Shown piece by piece: positions 1 through 5,714 of a stretch of DNA of 14,043 nt. How positions within the stretch are numbered: the first letter of the stretch is position 1; every line of letters begins with the position of its first letter. The DNA lies in NCBI GenBank assembly GCA_002342225.1, contig DDPO01000036.1:1-14043 (forward strand). The letters run 5' to 3'. Origin of the DNA: Bdellovibrionaceae bacterium UBA2466. GTDB taxonomy: Bacteria; Bdellovibrionota; FAC87; UBA2466. Below the pieces are notes generated by a model. The model ran no database searches. It saw only the letters and a program-made list of their open reading frames with translations, and had not been told where the DNA came from. The position numbers and the translations under genes are program-made.

Positions 1-441
1 GGTCTCTCAAGAGCTAAAGACTCCACAGAGGATATTCAAAACGCCATTGATGAAGCGACTCTTGAAGTGATTCCGAAGCTTGAAGCTAGAGCTTTATATC
101 TACCGACATTAGCCAACTTAGCGACTCTGATCGGGCTATTTGGAACCATCATCGGTCTTATCATGGGTTTCAAAGGCGGCTCTCAAGCCGTAGATGCTGT
201 TCAAAGACAACAGTTTCTACAAAATGCTATCGCAGTTGCGATGCACACAACAGCTCTTGGAATTATGGTAGCTATACCGACACTTTTCGTGAGCGCTGTA
301 TTGCAATCTAAGATCAACTCGATCATCTCTGACATTGACCAATATTCAGTGAAGCTTATCAACTTGCTGAGCGCTTCTCAAAAAATGGGTGGTGCTGCAG
401 CAGCTGGCAGTGATGACGAATCGGTAGACGAAAAAGACTAA
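1..441 (+). CDS. MotA/TolQ/ExbB proton-channel subunit, C-terminal part (5' truncated by window)
   Basis: The reading frame is open from base 1, so the gene starts outside the window; the GTG at 67 is internal. The 146 visible residues hold the two conserved membrane helices of the MotA/TolQ/ExbB family. The first (about residues 34-57) has the pattern LATLIGLFGTIIGLIMGF, and the second (about 76-100) has HTTALGIMVAIP, with the channel-lining Thr84 that corresponds to the conserved TolQ threonine. A short charged tail follows. In this family the protein forms a pentameric inner-membrane stator channel around a TolR/ExbD dimer and uses the proton gradient to do mechanical work at the envelope. 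Two ExbD/TolR-type genes follow at 460 and 1002, so this is the channel partner of a three-gene motor. Family assignment is firm. Which motor it belongs to (Tol-Pal, TonB or gliding type) cannot be read from this fragment. Confidence 0.9.
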   Translation, partial: GLSRAKDSTEDIQNAIDEATLEVIPKLEARALYLPTLANLATLIGLFGTIIGLIMGFKGGSQAVDAVQRQQFLQNAIAVAMHTTALGIMVAIPTLFVSAVLQSKINSIISDIDQYSVKLINLLSASQKMGGAAAAGSDDESVDEKD

Positions 442-459
442 ACAACTTGAAGGTTAGCC

Positions 460-1002
460 ATGGCCAAAAAGCCCAGTAGCAGAACACACAGAAGTCGACC
501 CGATGACAGTTTGAATCTCACGCCTTTGATCGACATGATCACTTGCTTGATGTTCTTTCTGTTGATGTTTGCCAGCATTTTACCCGTCGTTATGATCGAT
601 GCTCCACTTCCAAAAGTGGCCTCTACCGCTGAGGAAGTTAAGCAAGCGAAAAATGACGAAGCTAAAATGGAAGTGACGGTAACCATCAATTCAAAGGGTT
701 TCACTGTGAAAAGTGATGTAGCTCCAGAAAAAAGCTTTTCTGTAGGGCCGACCGGCTATCCATATACCGATCTTCACAAATATTTAGTTGGACTTAAATC
801 CAAACGGCCCAACGCTAAAGAAATTACTCTGATGCCATCCGATGACACCGTTTATGAAACCATGATCGGTGTCATGGATGCTTCAAGAGAGCTCTTTAAA
901 GATGATCCTGGATATCAGGCTCTTTCACCAGAAATTGCTAGAAAACCGGAAAGCCAACAATTTAATCGGCTTTTCCCTGAAGTAAGTATTGGAGGCGTCT
1001 AA
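460..1002 (+). CDS. ExbD/TolR-family biopolymer transport protein (first of two)
   Basis: This 180-residue protein has the ExbD/TolR layout: a short basic cytoplasmic tail, one membrane helix (about residues 26-47) and a periplasmic domain. The signature LNLTPLIDMITCLMFFLLMF contains the essential aspartate (Asp25), which carries protons in the stator channel. The periplasmic part ends with a typical segment about 45 residues long (ITLMPSDDTVYETMIGVMDA). Its length is slightly above the usual 130-150. The ATG at 460 follows a GAAGG ribosome-binding site six bases upstream and lies 18 bases after the channel gene. Its stop codon shares a base with the next start (TAATG), so the two ExbD-like proteins are translationally coupled and probably made in similar amounts. 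No C-terminal peptidoglycan-binding OmpA domain is present. Confidence 0.92.
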   Translation: MAKKPSSRTHRSRPDDSLNLTPLIDMITCLMFFLLMFASILPVVMIDAPLPKVASTAEEVKQAKNDEAKMEVTVTINSKGFTVKSDVAPEKSFSVGPTGYPYTDLHKYLVGLKSKRPNAKEITLMPSDDTVYETMIGVMDASRELFKDDPGYQALSPEIARKPESQQFNRLFPEVSIGGV

Positions 1003-1553
1003 TGGCTGGCGGCGGAGGCGGTGGTGGCGGATCAAGCTCACACCACGGCGGAAAATACACACAAAAAAGTCGTCGTAGGCAATCTGTAAATACGGGTCTT
1101 ATGTTGGCCAGTATGTTAGATATTCTGATGGCCATTTTGTTCTTCTTAATGAAGAACTACTCTCAGATCCAATCTGACTTTAATATTGGCAAAGATATCA
1201 GCTTGCCCTACTCTTCTTCAGTCACACCACCTGTGAATGCTCTTCAGATGGTCGTAACTCAAAAAGCTATCCTAGTTGACCAAGAAAAAGTTGCTGACAT
1301 TGTTAATGGCGATATTCGAAAAGAGGATCTTCGTGAGGGAATTCTTATCGCTCCACTCGTAGTCAGACTTAAAAAGCAAAAAGATAGAAATATTGTTCAA
1401 AACGATGTCGACAAGAAAAACTTTGCTGGAATGATTGTCATGCAAGCTGACAAAGCACTACAGTTTAATGTGCTTAAGAAGATTTTATATACAGCTCAAA
1501 TCTCTGACTTTGTGACTTTGAAACTAGCGGTTCTTAAAAAAGAAGAGGGCTGA
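1002..1553 (+). CDS. ExbD/TolR-family protein with poly-glycine N-terminus (second of two)
   Basis: This 183-residue protein is a second, diverged ExbD/TolR-type subunit. Its cytoplasmic N-terminus is unusual: eight consecutive glycines (residues 3-10), then a Ser/His stretch and a basic patch KSRRRQ. The membrane helix (about 33-52, LMLASMLDILMAILFFLMKNY) keeps the proton-binding aspartate (Asp40). The remaining ~130 residues form the periplasmic domain, which has less obvious similarity to ExbD than its neighbour. The ATG overlaps the preceding stop by one base and has GGAGG six bases upstream, inside the previous gene. One channel gene followed by two single-helix subunits matches the AglR-AglQ-AglS order in Myxococcus. 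The last codons lie inside a hairpin that probably terminates the converging operon. Confidence 0.87.
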   Translation: MAGGGGGGGGSSSHHGGKYTQKSRRRQSVNTGLMLASMLDILMAILFFLMKNYSQIQSDFNIGKDISLPYSSSVTPPVNALQMVVTQKAILVDQEKVADIVNGDIRKEDLREGILIAPLVVRLKKQKDRNIVQNDVDKKNFAGMIVMQADKALQFNVLKKILYTAQISDFVTLKLAVLKKEEG

Positions 1554-1567
1554 GGCTCAGCTCCCTC
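1536..1567 (-). terminator. Intrinsic terminator of the NMO operon
   Basis: Read on the minus strand, a GC-rich hairpin pairs CCCTC/GAGGG and CTGAG/CTCAG (1545-1567, with a 2-base bulge and a tiny loop). It is followed by TTCTTTTTT (1544-1536). The hairpin includes the stop codons of both converging genes. The T-tract is only on the minus-strand side, so the polarity favours ending the five-gene minus operon, not the ExbD genes. Confidence 0.6.
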
Positions 1568-2546
1568 ATGATTTAGCATGCGCTACAAATCGCTCCACGA
1601 TAGCCCTGACAGACTCCACTTTCTCAATCCCATGAACACTCTTTCCTGCTTGATAGTAGTCCTTCGTTGAGACACCTTTTAAAGCTGTTCTTTTCATCGA
1701 AGCTACAGCTCTTAAGTTGTAGAGAAACCTTATCCAATGCCTAGTCTTCCTATTTTTAAATAGTAATTTAGAAAAAGGGCCCACTTTAAGTCCAACTTTG
1801 TCGACGTACGGAGTACGAATGACAGCCAACGGAACACCGGTCACTCTTTCTGTTTTAACAATATCTTTTTCCTCTGCAGTTACAATGGCTGTTTTGTAAT
1901 CCTCGTGAGAGTTGCACTCCTCGGTTGCAATAAACCGAGTTCCCATTTGAACTCCAGAGTAACCTATTTTTAGAGCTGAAATAAAATCGCTCTCGTCACC
2001 GATTCCCCCCGCACAAACCAATGGCAATTTAAAAACACCGAGTTCTTCGAATAACTCTTCTGCGGACCGAACTCCAGCATGACCTCCCGCCCTATTATTC
2101 ACACAAATAAGACCATCTACTCCACAATCAACAACTTTTAGGGCCCATTTTTTTTCAGTGACATCATGATAAACAAATCCACCCACGGCTTTCACTTTGT
2201 CTAGTACCCACTGGGGGTTACCCAAAGCCGTAACAAAAAAGCGGATACCAAACTCAATGGCTTCATCGACCCATTTTTTCATTCTGTCTTCGTAAATTTT
2301 CGCGTTCTTTTCGACGATGACATTCATACCAATCGGCTTCTGAGTGAGTTCACGAATCTTCTTAAGACCTGCTTTGAACTCATAGCCATGAACATAGACC
2401 AAGGAAAGTGGCTGAATAATGCCTAAGCCGCCAGCTTCAGAGACAGCAGCAACTAGTTCAGGATTGCTGCACGGATACATGGCTCCACAAATAATCGGAT
2501 ATTGGACTTTGGCCTGTTCAGTAAATTGGGTTTTCAAATTAGTCAT
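1566..2546 (-). CDS. Nitronate monooxygenase / 2-nitropropane dioxygenase family FMN flavoprotein
   Basis: This 326-residue protein has the FMN-binding TIM-barrel pattern of the NMO family, which also includes FabK enoyl-ACP reductase. Visible motifs are PIICGAM (17-23) and the SEAGGLGII loop (36-44) near the N-terminus, RAGGHAG with the usual catalytic-site histidine (His156), VCAGGIGD (177-184, FMN phosphate binding) and VQMGTRF (199-205). Members oxidise alkyl nitronates, reduce quinones with NADH, or reduce enoyl-ACP, and sequence alone does not separate these activities here. I chose the ATG at 2546 because it forms an ATGA overlap with the upstream thioesterase gene; an in-frame TTG at 2570 would extend it by eight residues with no better ribosome-binding site. 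Coupling to a hotdog thioesterase hints at an acyl-thioester-related role, which is inference. Confidence 0.88.
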   Translation of the reverse strand: MTNLKTQFTEQAKVQYPIICGAMYPCSNPELVAAVSEAGGLGIIQPLSLVYVHGYEFKAGLKKIRELTQKPIGMNVIVEKNAKIYEDRMKKWVDEAIEFGIRFFVTALGNPQWVLDKVKAVGGFVYHDVTEKKWALKVVDCGVDGLICVNNRAGGHAGVRSAEELFEELGVFKLPLVCAGGIGDESDFISALKIGYSGVQMGTRFIATEECNSHEDYKTAIVTAEEKDIVKTERVTGVPLAVIRTPYVDKVGLKVGPFSKLLFKNRKTRHWIRFLYNLRAVASMKRTALKGVSTKDYYQAGKSVHGIEKVESVRAIVERFVAHAKS

Positions 2547-2998
2547 TTTCTTTTCGAACGGATAAGCCAAGTCGCTTTGCCGCGAGCAACGATATCATCG
2601 GTATGATCCCTTATGATGGCCTCAACCACGCAGGTTTTCTCCTCTGAAACACCAATAAACTCAGATTGACTTTCGGCGTAAAGGTCGCCCCGACCTTTTT
2701 TCAAATATTCCATTTCAAAGTGGGTAACTATCCCCTGCATTCCGGGAGCAAGACCAGAAATGAACGCTAATCCGCTCGTCAATTCGGCGAAATTCATTAA
2801 GGCGGCTGCGTGAATCGATTTTAAGTGATTTCTTAAGCGTCTTCTGTCACGAATTACAGCTTTTGCATAGCCTGCTTTTAGTTCTACAATCTCGGGAGTG
2901 ATAGAACCAGAGTAAGGAATATAGAAGCCAAGTAAATAGCTAAAAATGAGTTTACCGAAAGGATACTTAGAAAAACTCTGCCAATAGTCAACTAACAT
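2543..2998 (-). CDS. Hotdog-fold thioesterase-like protein (DUF4442 type)
   Basis: This 151-residue protein resembles the DUF4442/PaaI-like hotdog thioesterases. The key stretch is NHLKSIHAAALMNFAELTSG (57-76), matching the family pattern of an Asn-His / Ser-Ile-His segment followed by a helix with Asn69 and Glu72 in the putative active site. Later beta-strands (VTHFEMEYLKKGRG, then DLYAESQSEF) fit the hotdog sheet. Family members hydrolyse acyl-CoA or related thioesters; the substrate here is unknown. The gene begins 12 bases after the barrel gene ends and has no clear Shine-Dalgarno, so it is probably translated from the shared operon message. Its stop overlaps the start of the NMO gene by four bases (ATGA). 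Confidence 0.78.
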   Translation of the reverse strand: MLVDYWQSFSKYPFGKLIFSYLLGFYIPYSGSITPEIVELKAGYAKAVIRDRRRLRNHLKSIHAAALMNFAELTSGLAFISGLAPGMQGIVTHFEMEYLKKGRGDLYAESQSEFIGVSEEKTCVVEAIIRDHTDDIVARGKATWLIRSKRK

Positions 2999-3010
2999 GG
3001 TGATAGCTTA

Positions 3011-4510
3011 TCAAAAGAGGTAAGAAGCTTCAAACATAGCTCCCGAATAAGCTGGAGCTTGTCGACAAACACCGCCCGCACATTGAGCACCACCACTGGT
3101 ATCTCCTACAAATGCTCGAGTCGCGAGAGCTCCTCTTCGATATGAAGTCCCTAAATTAAAGAACTGTCTTCCAATTTCTGCATCATTGGTTGGAATAAAC
3201 TCCAATCCTCCAGTTACATTCCATGATTCTGAGAAGGAATAGGTAAGATAAACGCTGTTTCTATCCTCTTTGGAGGGGCTCGTATTTAACTGGAGTCTTG
3301 AAAACTGCTTTCGTAATTCAAGCTCAGCCATTTGACCGGGTAAAGTCTTTAGTTTGCCCTTGACTGAGCCGTGAGTAATTTCACTTCTTTCAAGCACGGC
3401 TCGATAGCCAATTTTCATCTCAATTTCGGATTTTGAGCTCAAGCTTATTTTACCGCCAGTGACTGCGTGATAAAGATCAGCATTCTCAAGTCTGTCTCTA
3501 CCATACAACATCGAGGAGTAACCTTTACTTCCATTCCCGAGAACCAAATACTCGGCATACAATTTCCCCGCTGTAATGTCCGAAAAATTATTGGGAACAT
3601 TAGCAAGCGGAACCTCTTCCTCCATCGAGGGAGGCTTTCTAAAGTCAAAATCGAAATGGCTATAGTCTTTTAACTCGGCTTTAAACTTCCATGGAGCCTC
3701 AGTCCATGAAATCGATGCATAATTCGCTCGAGCAAGAGGTCTTCTAATCCACTGACCTTTCGATGCTTTGTCGGACAACATCATATTTGCTTCCGTGTAC
3801 AGATCGATCGATTCGTAAATGTTATCTTGAGAAAAAGTGAGACCTGCAGTTTGAAATCTATCATCAAGATCGAGATCCGACTTTCGTTGATTGACGGTCA
3901 TCAAATAGTGCCCGCCTAATCGTGAGTCTGAAGAGAGCTTAACTGCCATTGAGCTGCTGGCCATGAGAACATTTCGATCTTTCATTCTCATATCAACAGG
4001 ATTAATTGCGACTGGATTTGAAATAGCGTTGACCCTGCCTCCCCACAAGTTAAATTCGAATCCCTCGGGACGGTATTTCACAGCAGCCCCCTCGAGGGTT
4101 GTATCGATTCCAAAAGCTGGCTCATTAAAAAGCGAGACAGCAATTCCTCTGCCTAATTCCTGATGACTATCTCCTAGAACGAGTTGCCAATCTTTAGATT
4201 CAAACTGCAAAGTCTTTTTCTCAAGCGTGATTGAAGGGCGGGTATTTAAGTTCGGATTGGGTTGATAACGATTAGTGAAGTGGATATCCCCGCTCCAATC
4301 TCCAAATTCCGCACGTATTTTTCCCTCATTTAAAAAAAGCTGCTCTGCTGACGAAGTTTGATCAACATCATTTTTTGCGTTCGAAAAAATAAGATGATCT
4401 GAAGCAGTTACTTTAAACCTGCTGGGTAAACTCTCGCTTAGGCTCACAGTTTCAGATGCAGAATAGGCAAAAGGGCCTATTAATAACAGAAAAGCTAAAG
4501 CGCTTTTCAT
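3011..4510 (-). CDS. Predicted outer-membrane beta-barrel protein, DUF6029-like
   Basis: This 499-residue protein has a signal peptide (hydrophobic core residues 4-14, likely cleavage near residue 17-18), long alternating beta-strand patterns and a terminal phenylalanine (ASYLF), all typical of Gram-negative outer-membrane barrels. The segment VLGDSHQELGRG followed by FGIDTTLEGAAVKY (111-146) looks like the DUF6029 family signature, recalled without a search. The protein has exactly two cysteines, Cys477 and Cys482, in a QCAGGVCR motif just before the last strands. Its start overlaps the end of the TlpA-like gene by four bases (ATGA), so synthesis of barrel and thioredoxin is coupled. Function is unknown. 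The operon context suggests the C-x4-C pair is a redox client of the two exported thioredoxins. Confidence 0.75.
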   Translation of the reverse strand: MKSALAFLLLIGPFAYSASETVSLSESLPSRFKVTASDHLIFSNAKNDVDQTSSAEQLFLNEGKIRAEFGDWSGDIHFTNRYQPNPNLNTRPSITLEKKTLQFESKDWQLVLGDSHQELGRGIAVSLFNEPAFGIDTTLEGAAVKYRPEGFEFNLWGGRVNAISNPVAINPVDMRMKDRNVLMASSSMAVKLSSDSRLGGHYLMTVNQRKSDLDLDDRFQTAGLTFSQDNIYESIDLYTEANMMLSDKASKGQWIRRPLARANYASISWTEAPWKFKAELKDYSHFDFDFRKPPSMEEEVPLANVPNNFSDITAGKLYAEYLVLGNGSKGYSSMLYGRDRLENADLYHAVTGGKISLSSKSEIEMKIGYRAVLERSEITHGSVKGKLKTLPGQMAELELRKQFSRLQLNTSPSKEDRNSVYLTYSFSESWNVTGGLEFIPTNDAEIGRQFFNLGTSYRRGALATRAFVGDTSGGAQCAGGVCRQAPAYSGAMFEASYLF

Positions 4511-4980
4511 TTCATGGCCTCTCTAGCTTTAGTAAACATTTCCTCATGAAAGCCATTAAAGATTTCAGCGATCTCACCGTTGGGTTTAATGAGAACTGAA
4601 AACGGAAGAGTTTTTGCATCCTGATACTTGGCAAATATTTCATGTTTAGGATCAGCAATGACAGGTATTTTAAATTGATACAGCTTAAGAGTAGGCTTAA
4701 CATCACTCGAGGTTTCTGCCGTGTCCACATTCACGGTTAAAACCCTTAAAGGTAAAGTGGGGTCATCCTTTAATTTTTCGGTAACTTGTTTAAGCTCTTG
4801 CATACACGGGGCACACCAAGTGGCCCAAAAACACAACAACAAACCCTTGGAGTTGTCCTTGGCAAGTTCCTCTGACAAAGAAACTCGTCCCCCACCGAGT
4901 AACTCCCCTTGAAAACTAGGAGCAACTTTAGCTAACGAAACGGTCGAAAGAATTGAGACTACAAGAAAAGCAAATTTCAC
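4507..4980 (-). CDS. TlpA-like periplasmic thioredoxin (thiol-disulfide oxidoreductase)
   Basis: This 157-residue protein has a signal peptide (residues 1-17, ending SLA) and one thioredoxin domain. The catalytic site is W55-C-A-P-C59 in CFWATWCAPC, and the cis-proline loop is TLPFSVLI with FNGFHEE after it, as in the TlpA/ResA/DsbE group of periplasmic reductases. These proteins keep specific client cysteines reduced, for example in cytochrome c maturation. No cytochrome c maturation genes are visible here, so the co-transcribed barrel is the more obvious client. Translation starts at a GTG (4980) with a strong AGGGGGT ribosome-binding site a few bases upstream. It lies 13 bases after the lipoprotein thioredoxin gene, and its end is coupled to the barrel gene. 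Confidence 0.88.
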   Translation of the reverse strand: MKFAFLVVSILSTVSLAKVAPSFQGELLGGGRVSLSEELAKDNSKGLLLCFWATWCAPCMQELKQVTEKLKDDPTLPLRVLTVNVDTAETSSDVKPTLKLYQFKIPVIADPKHEIFAKYQDAKTLPFSVLIKPNGEIAEIFNGFHEEMFTKAREAMK

Positions 4981-4993
4981 TTCTACCCCCTTT

Positions 4994-5497
4994 TTAATTG
5001 AGGCTCTGTTTTATCTTTGCGAAAAGGTCATCTAAATCTGTGCTACCGGGTTCATACAACTGAATAATCGTTTTTGAATTATCAAGCAAAGCTGCTGCTG
5101 GAATAGCATTCCCCTCTTCAAAGTATTGTCTGTAAGTTTTGTAATATTTATCCGCCAACATCGTGAAGGGAAGACCTAGGGATTTTCCGTATTCATCAGC
5201 CACTTCTTGGGTTGCAACTTGACCTGCGGTTTTTCCGGTCACAACGTAGATGGACACTAAAACACGTTTCTGCTGCTCCGAGGTTAATTCTGAAAGATAT
5301 TTTTCCTTCAAGATTGGCAATTCTCTGTTGCATTCAGCACACCATGGAGCAGAAAAAACATAAACCGAAATTGTTTTACTACCTGCCCCCGGCTCAGAGG
5401 GTATCAAAGACTCGTTGGAACCCGCAGGCTTAAGGCCGCATTGCGTTAGCCCAATGAGTAAGCTGCTCAAAAATATTAAGTTACTGATAATTCTCAT
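4994..5497 (-). CDS. Thioredoxin-fold lipoprotein with WCAEC active site
   Basis: This 167-residue protein starts with a lipoprotein signal peptide: MRII, a hydrophobic stretch, then the lipobox LTQ-Cys20. Gly21 follows the lipidated cysteine, with no Asp that would be an inner-membrane retention signal by the E. coli rule. A flexible Ser/Pro/Gly linker leads to a thioredoxin fold with VFSAPW-C53-A-E-C56 and a cis-proline motif AIPAAALLD. It is a membrane-anchored thiol-disulfide enzyme of the TlpA/AhpC-TSA class; the CAEC centre is less common than CxPC. I chose the ATG at 5497 because GGAGAG precedes it closely and it begins the signal peptide; an upstream in-frame start at 5545 would add 16 residues and spoil the signal. 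First gene of the five-gene operon. Confidence 0.85.
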   Translation of the reverse strand: MRIISNLIFLSSLLIGLTQCGLKPAGSNESLIPSEPGAGSKTISVYVFSAPWCAECNRELPILKEKYLSELTSEQQKRVLVSIYVVTGKTAGQVATQEVADEYGKSLGLPFTMLADKYYKTYRQYFEEGNAIPAAALLDNSKTIIQLYEPGSTDLDDLFAKIKQSLN

Positions 5498-5567
5498 AAC
5501 TCTCCAAAATATTGTGAAAGCCCACGAGAAGCAAAAAACGTTCAAACTGAGGTATTAAAGAGTCTTT

Positions 5568-5576
5568 ATTATATCA
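5568..5576 (-). promoter_or_regulatory. Extended -10 promoter of the thioredoxin/barrel operon
   Basis: On the minus strand the sequence reads TGATATAAT: a perfect TATAAT (5573-5568) preceded by the TGn of an extended -10. No convincing -35 lies 16-18 bases upstream, which is usual for extended -10 promoters. Predicted transcription starts near 5561, giving a leader of about 64 bases before the ATG at 5497. Confidence 0.55.
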
Positions 5577-5618
5577 CTTTAACCCAAAAATCATTAGGAT
5601 GCCAAAGCTGACTTCTCT

Positions 5619-5648
5619 AAGTTTAACACCTGTCCATGCAAGTTTAAC
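5619..5648. repeat. Direct repeat AAGTTTAAC x2, 21-bp period, between divergent genes
   Basis: AAGTTTAAC occurs at 5619-5627 and 5640-5648, exactly two DNA helical turns apart, so both copies face the same side. It lies in the 217-bp divergent region between the lipoprotein gene (5497) and the aldehyde dehydrogenase gene (5715). A TTGACT begins at 5651, but no strong -10 follows (TAAAGG after 16 bp is the best). The pair could be a regulator site for aldehyde dehydrogenase; this is inference from spacing and position only. Nothing else stands out in this gap. Confidence 0.35.
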
Positions 5649-5714
5649 GTTTGACTTAAAATCCAAGCTGAGTAAAGGTTTACGGGAAAATATAGCTTTA
5701 AACAGGGGGTTATT

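Noticed and set aside
438..704. Minus-strand 88-codon frame inside the first ExbD gene
   Set aside because: Antisense shadow of a conserved membrane protein; its hydrophobicity comes from the complementary codons.
5498..5545. Longer start for the thioredoxin lipoprotein
   Set aside because: It would put 16 residues with aromatic and charged character before a good lipoprotein signal, and the GGAGAG site fits the ATG at 5497.
5651..5679. Sigma70 promoter TTGACT-N16-TAAAGG for the aldehyde dehydrogenase
   Set aside because: The -10 matches only three of six positions, too weak to list as its own feature; mentioned with the direct repeat.
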